From Bifidobacterium sp. ESL0775 (GTDB lineage Bacteria > Actinomycetota > Actinomycetes > Actinomycetales > Bifidobacteriaceae), in NCBI RefSeq assembly GCF_029395475.1, contig NZ_CP113917.1, positions 1,860,001 through 1,924,000 of the forward strand: a stretch of 64,000 nucleotides of DNA. Direction: 5' to 3'. Both the position numbers and the translations under genes were made by a program. Below are positions 8,459-17,912 of the stretch, one piece after another (position 1 is the first letter of the stretch; every line of letters starts with the position of its first letter). Under the pieces are notes generated by a model. The model searched no databases. It was not told where the DNA came from and saw nothing but the letters and a program-made list of their open reading frames with translations.

Positions 8459-9782
8459 CCATTGGATCCCAAGCCGGGAGCATCGTGGCGGGCTCGGTCA
8501 GGGCGGCCTGGTATTCGGCGGGAAGCATCGACTTGGGGACGGCGACCTCATAGACGTACTCGCTGAACCAGTCGTCGCTCATCGTGAAGTAGCCCTTGTC
8601 GGCCACCTTCGAGCCCCACGAGTTCTCGACGCGCCAACGGTTGGTGGTCTTGCCGTCGTCGGCCACGTCCACGCCGACGAACGCCATCGCGTGGTTCATC
8701 GCGGAATCGCCGTAACGCACGCGGGCCTCCTTGTCCATGTCGAAATCGACGCCGTAGACCTTGCCGTATTCGTAGAGATCGGTGGCCCAAGCGCCGTTGT
8801 CACGGTCCATCATTGGGTGGCAGTCCGCACCGAACCAAGCCGGCATCCCGAGCTCAGACAAAATGCGCCGCACACAGTCTTTCATGAACTGGTTAGGGAC
8901 GTTCAGATACTCGGTCGCGTCTCCCCCGACGACGTTGCCCAGGTGCTCGATGCCGATCTTCTTGCCCTTGGCGTGCTCGGCACGCGGGTCGTCCACGAGG
9001 CAGACGTAATCCTCAAGATCCGCGGACCCGACGTACTTCTTCCAGAACTCGACCGGCGTGGTCTCGCCGTCGCGATGGAAGTCGCCGTCCTTGTCGGTCC
9101 ATTCCCAATCGAAGCTCTTCGGCGGCTCGCCCAAATGGATGGTGAGCATGCGATGGCCCGCCTCGACGGTCTCGTCCACCACGCGGTCGATCGCGGAAGG
9201 ATCGGCGTACATGTGCGCCACAGCGGTGTGCAGCAGGCAACGCAGCTGCGTGTTCATCTCGCTGGTGTTGGTCGAGGAAGCGGTCTCCGGGAAGAAATCC
9301 TTCGGGACGGCGCCGTACTTCTTGTAGACGTTCATGGCCATCGTCCACTGGCCGCCATCACCCATCACGTCAGAGAGCAAATGCTGCATCAACTGGGAAT
9401 CGGCGGGCTCGCCGGCACGCACCAGATTCGCCACGTCGCGCAGGAAATAGTTGATGCGCTCAAGCTTATCGTAATACATCGCGTAGTTCTGCGAGAACTC
9501 GAATTCATCCAAGTTGAGGCTCTTCTTGGCCACGAAGCGCGCCACATTAAGCGAGCTGAAGAGCCAGCAACGCCCGGAACGGTTCTGGTTGGTGACCTCG
9601 CCGTTGTCGACGGTCACCGAGAAGCGGCGCTGGAGCCTGCGGGCGCGGTCGTAGTTGTGCGCCACCGGGTTGATGCCGGAGGTGGTGACGGCGTTCATCG
9701 CCAGCGTGTTGACGGGCTTGGCCTCGAAGTCCTCACCCAATTGCTCCAAACGCTTGGCGCTCAACGGCTGCATGTCATTCAT
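8445..9782 (-). CDS. pepC: Aminopeptidase C (bleomycin-hydrolase type, peptidase C1B)
   Basis: This is a cytoplasmic cysteine aminopeptidase that trims peptides from the N-terminus and works as a papain-fold barrel hexamer in the family. With the start at ATG 9782 (TAAGGAGAG upstream) it is 445 residues, the standard PepC length; the open frame continues upstream to 9890 without support. The catalytic cysteine is C72 in NQNRSGRCWLF, the histidine lies in MNHAMAFVG and the asparagine in VENSWGSK. The C-terminal end overlaps the terminator hairpin. It has no obvious operon partner. PepC feeds amino-acid supply from peptides in lactic-type bacteria. Confidence 0.96.
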   Translation of the reverse strand: MNDMQPLSAKRLEQLGEDFEAKPVNTLAMNAVTTSGINPVAHNYDRARRLQRRFSVTVDNGEVTNQNRSGRCWLFSSLNVARFVAKKSLNLDEFEFSQNYAMYYDKLERINYFLRDVANLVRAGEPADSQLMQHLLSDVMGDGGQWTMAMNVYKKYGAVPKDFFPETASSTNTSEMNTQLRCLLHTAVAHMYADPSAIDRVVDETVEAGHRMLTIHLGEPPKSFDWEWTDKDGDFHRDGETTPVEFWKKYVGSADLEDYVCLVDDPRAEHAKGKKIGIEHLGNVVGGDATEYLNVPNQFMKDCVRRILSELGMPAWFGADCHPMMDRDNGAWATDLYEYGKVYGVDFDMDKEARVRYGDSAMNHAMAFVGVDVADDGKTTNRWRVENSWGSKVADKGYFTMSDDWFSEYVYEVAVPKSMLPAEYQAALTEPATMLPAWDPMGALA

Positions 9783-9949
9783 CAGATAACTCTCCTTATA
9801 TTCAACACTATCCTTATCAATTCTAACCATCGCTTTCAACCCACGGGATACGCGCCATATACAAACGAACCATATACAAAAGTACGCCACAGCGTATGCT
9901 GCAGCGCACCAATGGTAAAAGCTACGGATGCCACATCCGGAGACGAAGG

Positions 9950-11530
9950 CTAACGACGCTCCTGGGCACCGTTCACGGGCTGGTCACCTGCGGTCTGTCC
10001 AGCGCCAGCGGCGCCTTCCTTGCTCACCAAGTGGGAAAGCGCGCCCTTGCCATCGCCCGACTGATTGCCGCCCTGTTGGGGCTGCGCCGGAGCCGGAACC
10101 GAAGCCTGAGGCTGAGCAGAGACCTGCGGTGCGGGAACGGCCTGCGCCGAGCTTTGAGCGGCACCAGCGCCAGCGACGCCACCCTTGCCCTCACCGTTCT
10201 TGTCCTGCTGGGCGGCATCGTCGAGGTCGTTGGCCACGGCGTTGACCACCGGGACGTTCACGCCATCCTGCTTGTTGTCGGCGAAACCGAACCCGGAGAA
10301 CGCGTTGGTGAACATCGAACGCAGTTCGGTGACGCGCTGGGTGATGGTCGACTCGCGCTCCTGCAGGTCCTTGATACGCTTCTGCAGGCCATCGAGCTCG
10401 CCCTGCGCTGCCTTGCGGCGCTCCTCGACGCGAGCCTCGGCGTCCTGCTTGGCCTTGGCGATGATGGCCTCGGCCTGCTTGTCGGCCTCCTGGCGCTTCG
10501 AGACCGTGTAGTTGTCGGCCTCGTCGCGAATGTCCTTGGCCTTGGCGACCAGGCTGTCGGTCTCCTTCTTGGCGGCGGCACGGCTCTGCTCGAGCTGCTT
10601 CAGGAGGTCGTTGACCTTGCCGGTCGCCTCCTCCTGCTGCTTGGAGATGTCGGTGCGGATCTGCTCGACCTCGGCGTTGACCTGGCTCAGCGTCTTGGTG
10701 CGCTGCACCTCGGCCTCGTCGGTGATGCCCTGGGCCTTCGCCTTCGCGGCATCGGTGATCTCCGTGGCCTTGCGCTGGGCCTCGGTGGTCTGGCGGGTGA
10801 CCTGCTCGCGCACGTTGGCGAGCTTCTTGTTGGCCTCGGCCAGAGCCGTCTCAATCTGGTCGTTGGCATCGCTCTTGAGCTTGGCGACCTCGTCGCTGGC
10901 GGCCTTGCGCTGCTCGGCGACCTGCTGGGTGGCCTGTGCCTTGAGCTCGGCGATCTCACGGTCCTGCTTGGCCTTCTCGCTGGCCAGTCGCTTGTCGTGC
11001 TCCTCGCGGGTGTTGGTCAGCTCGATCTCGATGGTGTCACGCTGCTCAGTGACCTTCTTGGCGGTCTCCTCACGCAGTCGGGTGGCGTCCTGCTTGGCGG
11101 AAGTGGTGATTGACTCGGACTCGGTCTGCGCCTTGGCCAGGATGGTGGCCGCCTTGGAATTGGCCTCGTCGGTGATGTGCTGGGCGTCGAGCTTGGCGTT
11201 GTTGATCAGCGTCTCGGCCTGGTGCTGCGCGGCGGCGCGGGTGCTCGAGGCGTCCTGCTTGGCGCGGTTGACCAGCTCGGTGCTGGTCTGCTCGGCGCTG
11301 GCGAGCATCTGCTGGGCGTTGGCGCCAAGAGAGGCGAACGAACTGCCCTTCGAGGCTTTCGAGGCCTTGTTCTTCTCCTCGGCGAGCTGCGCACGCAACT
11401 GGAGGATGGTCTGATCGCTCGAGGCGACCTGTGCGCGCAGGCCATCCAAGGTCTGCTGCAACTCGGACAACTTCTGGTCCACCTGCTCCTTGTTGTATCC
11501 ACGCAACTCTGTCAGGAAGCGATCCGCCAT
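9950..11530 (-). CDS. DivIVA-like coiled-coil protein
   Basis: This 526-residue protein is probably a cytoplasmic structural protein for polar growth or division. The N-terminus (FLTELRGYNKEQVDQKL) resembles the DivIVA/Wag31 lipid-binding segment. Residues about 20-405 are an almost unbroken Ala/Glu/Lys/Gln-rich coiled coil with heptads, and the last 120 residues are low-complexity Pro/Ala/Gln/Gly. It is longer than Wag31 (about 260-320), so it may be a bifidobacterial DivIVA-domain paralogue rather than the main tropomyosin-like organiser. The start has AAAGGAATCACC upstream. It is monocistronic by spacing. The role is inferred only from the N-terminal motif and coiled-coil character. Confidence 0.7.
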   Translation of the reverse strand: MADRFLTELRGYNKEQVDQKLSELQQTLDGLRAQVASSDQTILQLRAQLAEEKNKASKASKGSSFASLGANAQQMLASAEQTSTELVNRAKQDASSTRAAAQHQAETLINNAKLDAQHITDEANSKAATILAKAQTESESITTSAKQDATRLREETAKKVTEQRDTIEIELTNTREEHDKRLASEKAKQDREIAELKAQATQQVAEQRKAASDEVAKLKSDANDQIETALAEANKKLANVREQVTRQTTEAQRKATEITDAAKAKAQGITDEAEVQRTKTLSQVNAEVEQIRTDISKQQEEATGKVNDLLKQLEQSRAAAKKETDSLVAKAKDIRDEADNYTVSKRQEADKQAEAIIAKAKQDAEARVEERRKAAQGELDGLQKRIKDLQERESTITQRVTELRSMFTNAFSGFGFADNKQDGVNVPVVNAVANDLDDAAQQDKNGEGKGGVAGAGAAQSSAQAVPAPQVSAQPQASVPAPAQPQQGGNQSGDGKGALSHLVSKEGAAGAGQTAGDQPVNGAQERR

Positions 11531-11778
11531 GGTGATTCCTTTCGATTTGCGGCCTCAGCCGCGGTTCTTGAAAGCCTATATATACCGATATTTAATAATA
11601 GTGTATGGAATGAAGGCGACTGGCCGCGTCCGCCCAATCCTCACAGACACCACGCGAAAAGACACGCCGCGAACAGAGTGCAAAAACGTTGGTCAAACAG
11701 AAACAGCCTTCACAAAAACAAAGGCTCATACGGTAACAAAATCCACAAGGCAACGAAGACCAAGCAAAAAGCAAAATC

Positions 11779-12492
11779 TCAGGCGATGAGGATGCTCGAC
11801 GATGACGGCTCGAGGAAATACCGCGCCGTCTGGCGCACCACCACACGGCACGCCTCGACCTGCTGGGTCAGCGGAAGACCGTGCTGGAGATGCGGCGCCT
11901 CGTTGATGACCGGGAGGCTGACGAATCCCGAAAGCACCTTGTGCTGGGCGGCGGTCCATTTCATCAGGTTGTAGAACAACGAATTGCAGACGAACGTGCC
12001 CGCGTCCGAGCTCAGGGCCGAAGGAATCTCCTCGGAAGCGAAATCGTTCAGGATGGAACGCAGCGGCAGCCTGGTCCAGAAGGCGGCGGGGCCGTTCGAG
12101 GTGATGGGCTCGCGCAGGGGCTTGTCAGGGGCGTCGGCCTGCATGCCCATGGTCTCGTCCTTGACCTCCGGACTGACGGTGTCGATGATGTTGTTGGCGC
12201 AACGTTCCAGCAGGATGCCGCGCGCCGCGGTTTTCAAGCCCGTGGCGATGACGATGTCGGGGTGCGTGGCCTCCAGCGTCTCTTTGAGCCGGGGCCAAGC
12301 CTCCTTGACGCTCACCGGCAGGTCGACGGCGTTGATCGAGATGTCGACGTCGCGCAACGGGTCGTCGACATCGCCGCCGGCGCGCTCGCCCAGCCCGTCA
12401 GCAGCGAGCGCCTGCGGCACCACGTGCGAGGGATTGCGTTCCACCCCTTCGTAAGGGTCGAAACCTGAGATGACGACGTTCAAGTGTTCCAT
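11779..12492 (-). CDS. pcp: Pyrrolidone-carboxylate peptidase (pyroglutamyl peptidase I)
   Basis: This 237-residue cytoplasmic cysteine peptidase removes N-terminal pyroglutamate from peptides. Family marks are VISGFDPYEGVERNPS at the N-terminus, ERCANNIID, the nucleophile region AGTFVCNSLFYNLM and the histidine region FVSLPVINEAPH. It is slightly longer than the usual 210-220 residues through an insertion (GERAGGDVDDPLRD) near residue 40 and a short C-terminal tail. It is probably transcribed alone. Assignment is secure. The 11531-11778 interval downstream shows nothing I can name apart from A+T-rich promoter-like sequence before the coiled-coil gene. Confidence 0.93.
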   Translation of the reverse strand: MEHLNVVISGFDPYEGVERNPSHVVPQALAADGLGERAGGDVDDPLRDVDISINAVDLPVSVKEAWPRLKETLEATHPDIVIATGLKTAARGILLERCANNIIDTVSPEVKDETMGMQADAPDKPLREPITSNGPAAFWTRLPLRSILNDFASEEIPSALSSDAGTFVCNSLFYNLMKWTAAQHKVLSGFVSLPVINEAPHLQHGLPLTQQVEACRVVVRQTARYFLEPSSSSILIA

Positions 12493-12609
12493 GGCATCCA
12501 GTCTAGCGCAGCGGTGCGTAAATCATGCGCTGAGTTTGCGTATGACAAAAACGCCAAATGTAGCACGTTGGGAATTGACCAATACCGGCTATCGATAAAC
12601 GTAATACAT

Positions 12610-12623
12610 AACGCTATAGCGTT
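12610..12623. other. Perfect 14-bp palindrome upstream of pcp
   Basis: AACGCTATAGCGTT lies about 120 bp before the pcp start and about 80 bp after the YfiH-type gene. It could be an operator or a small stem. Next to it GAAGTGAA occurs twice (about 12641 and 12669) in direct orientation. No further support. Confidence 0.3.
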
Positions 12624-12699
12624 CCCTTGCTCCAACAATATTGAAGTGAACCCATGCCCGATACAATCGAAGTGAATGATTCCACGCGCAAGAGGATGA

Positions 12700-13734
12700 T
12701 CACTCGCGCACGATCAAGGCGAGCAGGCGGCCTTCGTGCTCTTTGTGCGCGAGGCTCGCGCGGCGATGGGAGTACCAGAGCGGGTTTTCCAGCGTGCACA
12801 GGCTATGGCGTACCCCGCCGATACGCTCGGCCAGGTCGGGGCTGCCTTCGCCGTCGGAGGCGCACAACGCGGCCAGCTCCGCGTCTTGGTCGAGATATTG
12901 CGTGGCCGCGCCGACCCGTGGCGTCGAATCGATGACGTTGTCGCGCGGGATACCGGCCTCGGCTAATTCCTGCAGCGCGGCCTTGGCGATGTCGATGCCC
13001 GGACCGCCGAAGCGGGTCAGCGTGAAGGTTCCCGGGAATTGCGCGTCGAACTCATCGGCGATCTCGTCGCCGACCTCGTAGCAATCGCCGCAGATGCAGG
13101 GACCGAGCGTGGCCACGATTCGTTCCGTCTTCGCCCCTTTGGCGACCATCATCTCGGCCGCCGAGCCGATGACCCCGCGCTGCAAGCCCTTGCGTCCGCA
13201 ATGCGCGGCGGCGATCACTCCGGTTTCCGGGTCTGCCAGAAGCACCGGCAGGCAGTCGGCCGCGAACATGCCCAGCGCGATGCCTTTTTGTATGGTCACC
13301 TCTGCGTCGGCCTCGAGCCGTGGGTAAGACGCCGGGCCATCGCCATTACCGGAATCCATAATCGTGCCGGAAAAATCGCAGCCATAAGTTGCATTACATT
13401 CAAAGAAATCGTCAACGTCGACGGCACGACCGGAATGGACCTGCGCCACCAACGAAAGCGGCGCGCCAACGGACTTGGCCAGCGCCACGCGGTTCGCCTT
13501 CACCGTCGCCGGGTTGTCGCCGCTTTTGCCGCCAAGGTTGAGGTCTCCCCAATCACCGGCGCTCAAGCCCCCAAGACGGGTGGTGTAGATGGCCTTGATG
13601 CCCGGCGCCAGGTCGATGGGAATGGTGACGGGAATGGGGTTGCCTTCCGCATCGGTCGGCGAGACGGCGCTGCTGTCAAGGATCGTTTCGTCGTATTGTC
13701 CGCTTCCAGCGGTTTCGTTCGTGGAATTGCTCAT
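12700..13734 (-). CDS. YfiH/PgeF family multicopper-like purine nucleoside enzyme
   Basis: Members of this family (DUF152, formerly 'laccase domain protein') have been shown elsewhere to act as polyphenol oxidases, purine nucleoside phosphorylases/adenosine deaminases, or in peptidoglycan editing. The 344-residue protein has the zinc-site blocks VAQVHSGRAVDVDD, FAADCLPVLLAD and AAAHCGRKGLQRGV, followed by LGPCICGDCYEVGDEI. The usual HAGWRG block is changed to HCGRKG. The start at ATG 13734 is preferred over the GTG at 13758, which has almost no space after its purine-rich stretch. It lies 32 bp downstream of the U32 gene, probably in one operon. The physiological substrate is uncertain. Confidence 0.85.
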   Translation of the reverse strand: MSNSTNETAGSGQYDETILDSSAVSPTDAEGNPIPVTIPIDLAPGIKAIYTTRLGGLSAGDWGDLNLGGKSGDNPATVKANRVALAKSVGAPLSLVAQVHSGRAVDVDDFFECNATYGCDFSGTIMDSGNGDGPASYPRLEADAEVTIQKGIALGMFAADCLPVLLADPETGVIAAAHCGRKGLQRGVIGSAAEMMVAKGAKTERIVATLGPCICGDCYEVGDEIADEFDAQFPGTFTLTRFGGPGIDIAKAALQELAEAGIPRDNVIDSTPRVGAATQYLDQDAELAALCASDGEGSPDLAERIGGVRHSLCTLENPLWYSHRRASLAHKEHEGRLLALIVRE

Positions 13735-13766
13735 GCGTCCAACTCTAGCGGGCCGCACTCACCTCG

Positions 13767-15296
13767 TCATTCAGCCTTGAGCGTGCGTTGTTTCGCGTGG
13801 GAGCGGATCATCGAGTTTTCGGGCACCGCGAACGGCAGCGGCATCGAGAAGACGTGGGCGGGGTTGTTGATCTCCTCGACCGGCTGGCCGTCGGCGTCTT
13901 CGATACCGCCTACGGCCACCGTATAGTCGACCGGTTCGCGGCCGGGGACAAGGAATTCGATCAGCTGGCCGGATTCGATCTTGTTGCGGCTCATCAGAGT
14001 AAGACGTTGTGTCGCCTCGTCGTAGCCGATGACCTCGCCGACCACGAGCCAGTCACGGAAATACCCGCCGCGGTCCGTGTTTTGACCGACCTTGTGCTCG
14101 GGATAATAGAACCCGGTGGAATAGTCGCGATGCGAGACTTTGTAGGGTTCATCCTTAAGCCATTGCGGCAGTTCGACGTGCTTGGGTTCGGCATACCCCT
14201 GCGCTTTTGTGGCCTCCGAACCCACCAACGCGGGCACGTAAGCGGAAATCGTCGTCTTCGCGGCGGCCTCGGCACCGGCGCTCTGCACACCATGGAAGCC
14301 GATGGAACCGCTGGATTCCAGCTGACCGACGGCTTTGGTGACGCGCACGACGTCGGAGCGACGCACCATATCGTGGAACGGCTTGAGCTGGTTGCCATCC
14401 GCGTCTTCAAAACCACGCTGCACCATATATTCATTGACCGCACACTTGTAGGCGTTAGCCATCGACGCAACGTAATACGCACTTTTGGCGCGGCCCTCGA
14501 TCTTGAGACTGGTGGCGCCAGCGTCGATCATGTCGTCCAGGTGATCAAGCATGCACATGTCCTGCGAATTGAACAAGAAGGTGCCTTCGTCGTTCTCCTC
14601 GACCGGGAAGAACTGGCCGGGGCGCTTCTCCTCGACGACATGGTACTTCCAGCGGCAGGGCTGCGAACATTCGCCGTGGTTGGCGTCGCGGCCGTTCATG
14701 TAGTTGGAAATCAGGCAGCGACCGGAGAACGCCATGCACATCGAGCCATGCACGAAACACTCGATGTCCATGTCCTCGGGGATGTTGGCACGGATGTCGC
14801 GGACGGCCTGCAGGTCGAGCTCGCGGGCGAGCACCACGCGGCGGGCACCCAGCTCGTAGAGAGCGTTGGCGGCCAGATAGTTGGTGACGCCGGCTTGCGT
14901 GGAAACGTGCAACTCGAGCTGCGGGGCGATGGAATGGGCGGCCATCATCACGCCGATGTCGGTGACGATCAGCGCGTCGATGCCGGTTTGGGCAAGGTGG
15001 GCGATATAGGTCTTGATGTCCTCGACCTCATTATTATGCGGCAAAACGTTGCAAGTGACGTAGACCCGCGCCCCGCGTTCGTGGGCATATTGTGCCCCCG
15101 CCTTAAGGTCGTCCATCGAAAGGTTCTTCGGCGCCGAACGCATGCCAAATTCCTTGCCGCCGCAGTAAACCGCGTCCGCGCCAAAGTCGATGGCCGTCTT
15201 CAAGCTACGCAGATTCCCCGCCGGAGCCAGCACCTCCGGCTTCCGCCGCCGCACCATCTTCGTCTGAACCAGCTTGCTTTCATCGTTTTCGGCCAT
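13767..15296 (-). CDS. U32-family protein, TrhP-like tRNA hydroxylation factor
   Basis: This 509-residue protein belongs to 'peptidase U32'. Family members YegQ/TrhP and relatives act in prephenate-dependent 5-hydroxyuridine formation in tRNA or in rRNA hydroxylation, rather than as proteases. Signatures are the TIM-barrel start EVLAPAGNLRSLKTAIDFGADAVY (split around residues 21-44), the family pattern ECFVHGSMCMAFSGRCLISNY and the following CSQPCRWKY, giving the expected iron-sulfur cysteines. A C-terminal beta-barrel domain follows. Start ATG 15296 has AAAGGTG upstream. It sits upstream of the YfiH-type gene. The precise RNA target is not deducible here. Confidence 0.85.
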   Translation of the reverse strand: MAENDESKLVQTKMVRRRKPEVLAPAGNLRSLKTAIDFGADAVYCGGKEFGMRSAPKNLSMDDLKAGAQYAHERGARVYVTCNVLPHNNEVEDIKTYIAHLAQTGIDALIVTDIGVMMAAHSIAPQLELHVSTQAGVTNYLAANALYELGARRVVLARELDLQAVRDIRANIPEDMDIECFVHGSMCMAFSGRCLISNYMNGRDANHGECSQPCRWKYHVVEEKRPGQFFPVEENDEGTFLFNSQDMCMLDHLDDMIDAGATSLKIEGRAKSAYYVASMANAYKCAVNEYMVQRGFEDADGNQLKPFHDMVRRSDVVRVTKAVGQLESSGSIGFHGVQSAGAEAAAKTTISAYVPALVGSEATKAQGYAEPKHVELPQWLKDEPYKVSHRDYSTGFYYPEHKVGQNTDRGGYFRDWLVVGEVIGYDEATQRLTLMSRNKIESGQLIEFLVPGREPVDYTVAVGGIEDADGQPVEEINNPAHVFSMPLPFAVPENSMIRSHAKQRTLKAE

Positions 15297-15354
15297 CACA
15301 TCACCTTTATTATCCTCGTACCCGCCAATTGCACCGTTCTAGTTTAAACCTCGT

Positions 15355-16227
15355 TCAGGCGTTGAGCTTGGCGAGTTCGTCGGCGGTGAGTTCGAGATCG
15401 CCGGCCTTGAGGCTGTCGAGGATCGTTTCGGGGCGATGGGCACCGGGGATGACGAAGACGTGACGCCCCAAGCTCAGCTCCCAGGCGAGCACGACCTGCT
15501 GGTGGCTCACCCCGTGGGCGCGGCCGACCTCGCGGAACGGGTCGTACTTGGCCTCGTCCTTGGCCTTGCGGAAGCCTCCGAGCGGGCTCCAGCAGACAAA
15601 CGCAAGCCCCAGCTTCTCGCAATAATCCAACGTATCCTGGGTGGAACGGTAGGTCGGCGAGAACTGGTTCTGCACCGCGATGAGCTTGTCGCCAAGGATG
15701 CCGCGGGCGATGTCGATTTGCTCGACGGAGGCGTTGGAGATGCCGGCCTCCTTGGCCACACCCTCGTCCAGAAGATCCTTGATGGCCTCGATGGATTCGT
15801 TATAGGGAACGGATGGATCTGGGCGGTGGAAATAAAGCAGGTCGATAGTGTCGACACCGAGCGCGTGCGCCGACTGCTTGCAGGCTTCGATCAGGTGCTC
15901 GGGCTGGCCATTGACGCCCCAGGTCGGGGTCTTGCCGTCGTCGGCGAAGTTGCGGAAGTGGCCGACCTTGGTGGCGATGGTCACCTCATCCTTGGGCCCG
16001 TCCCAGCTTTCCATGGCGCGGCGCACCAGCTTTTCGCCGGTCTGCTCCTCGCCGCCGGAGCAGTAATAGGACCAGGCGGTGTCGATATGACGGCATCCGG
16101 CGTCGAGCGCCGCGTGGATGGTCTCGATGCCCTTGGCCTCGCCCAGGTTGTTCTCAATGGTCAATGGCATCTCGCCCAGACCGATGGCCGTGGTGTCGAA
16201 CGGACCCAAATCACGATGTAATACCAT
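15355..16227 (-). CDS. Aldo/keto reductase
   Basis: This 290-residue NAD(P)H-dependent oxidoreductase has the AKR barrel. The catalytic tetrad can be traced: D49 in HIDTAWSYY with Y54 or Y55, K87 in IATKVGH and the histidine in LLYFHRPD. Cofactor-side blocks FVCWSPLGGF and VIPGAHRPETI are present. The start has AAGGAG. It is monocistronic and divergent from the kinase gene. The substrate is unknown; similar bifidobacterial enzymes are annotated only as general AKRs. Confidence 0.9.
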   Translation of the reverse strand: MVLHRDLGPFDTTAIGLGEMPLTIENNLGEAKGIETIHAALDAGCRHIDTAWSYYCSGGEEQTGEKLVRRAMESWDGPKDEVTIATKVGHFRNFADDGKTPTWGVNGQPEHLIEACKQSAHALGVDTIDLLYFHRPDPSVPYNESIEAIKDLLDEGVAKEAGISNASVEQIDIARGILGDKLIAVQNQFSPTYRSTQDTLDYCEKLGLAFVCWSPLGGFRKAKDEAKYDPFREVGRAHGVSHQQVVLAWELSLGRHVFVIPGAHRPETILDSLKAGDLELTADELAKLNA

Positions 16228-16394
16228 TTTGCTCCTTCATTGACGTAACGCTTACGATGCCTCTAGCCTACGAAACCAAGCGGATTTTCTCGGCCGCGTT
16301 CGGGTGTCTAATAATAAGGTCGACAAAACCGAAAAAGTTGACCATCCAGCGTAAAATGCATGGCAGTTGGTTGACGAGAAGAAGAGAGGCAGCG

Positions 16395-17825
16395 ATGGCG
16401 CCGACGATACCCGATTGCGATTTCATCCGTGGGCTTGGCTCGGGTTCCACGGCCGACGTCTACCTGTACCGCCAACGCGACCTCAACCGCGAAGTCGCGG
16501 TCAAGGTGGGCAAATCGCGGCAGGACCGCAGTTTCGACGAGGCGTTCAAAAAAGAGGCCAACATCATGGCCCAGCTCTCGACCCACCCTTATATCGTCTC
16601 CATCTACGGCTCCGGCCTTACGCCGGAGACCCGCCTGCCGTACCTCGTCCTTGAATACGCGCCGCACGGATCATACAAAGAGATCATGCGCAGCCGCAGG
16701 CTCGGGGTCTTTGAGATGCTCGACCTCGGGGTCAAGCTCGCCGGGGCCCTGCAGACCGCGCACCGCCACGGCATCATCCACCGCGACATCAAACCCGCCA
16801 ACATCCTGATCACTTCCGCCAACCAGCCCGCGCTTTCGGATTTCGGCATCTCGACGAGCATCTACGAGTCGAAGTCGCGCACCGGATTCTCCGTGCCGTG
16901 GGCGCCGCCGGAGGTGTTGACCGGCAAGGGCGGCGGCAACGAGACCGCCGACATCTATTCCCTGGCCGCCACGCTTTATGGCCTGATGGCCGGCAAATCG
17001 CCGTTCGAATACGTCTTCCACCCACGCACGCAGAATGAGCTGGCCCAGCACATCGTCTCCGATCCGCTGCCCAAAAGCGCGCTGCCCAACGTGCCCAAAG
17101 AGGTCGAGCAGGTCCTGCTGAAGGCGATGAACAAGGACCCGGACGCCCGCTACCTTTCCGCGTTGCAGTTCGGCCGCGCCCTGCAGCAGGCGCAGGAGGA
17201 CTGCGGCTTCAACATGACTCCGCTGGTGGCCGAGGACTGCCCGGAGTTCCCGTCGCATCACTCGCTGCCTGAATCGGGACGCCGGGGCCGTGGCAAGGCC
17301 ACACCGAACGCGCCGAAACCGAAGCGTTCCAAAAAGCCATTGGTCATCGCATTGGCCACAATCGCCGTAGTGGCCATCATCGCCGCGGTGTTCGTCTTTG
17401 CCGTGATACCGCACATGGACAGCGGCAAATCCGCGCAACGCACCCATGTCAACACGATGCAGACGCCGCCCTCCCAAGGCTCGTCCAAAGCCAAGAAAAA
17501 CAGCGGTCAGAAGGATGACGTCACCGCCGAGGACGCCGGGGCCGCCGTGCCGCAGGTCACGAACCTTTCTGGCACATCCGACGGGCAGAACGTGACGTTC
17601 ACCTGGAGCAACCCCCAGCCCAAGGCCGGTGACACATACGCCTGGGCCGAAGTGCAGGACGGCAGCGCCGCCCCCGGCTCCCAGACGACGATAGCCCATG
17701 ACACCAAGGTCACCCTCAATGTAACGGATCAGAAACCGCAGACGTGTATTCAGGTTAGTATTGTTAGAGCCGATGGGCACATGTCCGCCACACCGACGAT
17801 GGCCTGTGCCGTAACAAAGCGGTAG
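16395..17825 (+). CDS. pkb2: Membrane Ser/Thr protein kinase Pkb2 type
   Basis: This 476-residue kinase opens the cluster described in bifidobacteria as PFNA. The cytoplasmic Hanks-type domain (about 8-270) has the Gly-rich loop GLGSGSTADVY at 13-23, K37, E54, HRDIKPAN with D131, DFG at 149-151 and the APPE motif near 170. A basic linker leads to one membrane helix (about 315-338). An extracellular FN3-like beta domain of about 100 residues follows with no PASTA repeats, so its ligand differs from PknB. ATG 16395 is preceded by GAGAGG. The 3' end of the gene becomes more A+T-rich. It probably phosphorylates the neighbouring MoxR and FHA proteins, by inference. Confidence 0.93.
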   Translation: MAPTIPDCDFIRGLGSGSTADVYLYRQRDLNREVAVKVGKSRQDRSFDEAFKKEANIMAQLSTHPYIVSIYGSGLTPETRLPYLVLEYAPHGSYKEIMRSRRLGVFEMLDLGVKLAGALQTAHRHGIIHRDIKPANILITSANQPALSDFGISTSIYESKSRTGFSVPWAPPEVLTGKGGGNETADIYSLAATLYGLMAGKSPFEYVFHPRTQNELAQHIVSDPLPKSALPNVPKEVEQVLLKAMNKDPDARYLSALQFGRALQQAQEDCGFNMTPLVAEDCPEFPSHHSLPESGRRGRGKATPNAPKPKRSKKPLVIALATIAVVAIIAAVFVFAVIPHMDSGKSAQRTHVNTMQTPPSQGSSKAKKNSGQKDDVTAEDAGAAVPQVTNLSGTSDGQNVTFTWSNPQPKAGDTYAWAEVQDGSAAPGSQTTIAHDTKVTLNVTDQKPQTCIQVSIVRADGHMSATPTMACAVTKR

Positions 17826-17912
17826 AGCGCACATACAAGCCATTTTGAACTTGCGGACGAGGTCGTTTTAAGACCATCGGCATCGGCAATGAAGTAGAGA
17901 AAGAAGCAGTTG

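Noticed and set aside
16164..16394. Upstream extension of the kinase open frame
   Set aside because: The frame is open, but ATG 16395 has the ribosome site and begins exactly at the kinase domain; the extension overlaps the divergent reductase gene's start.
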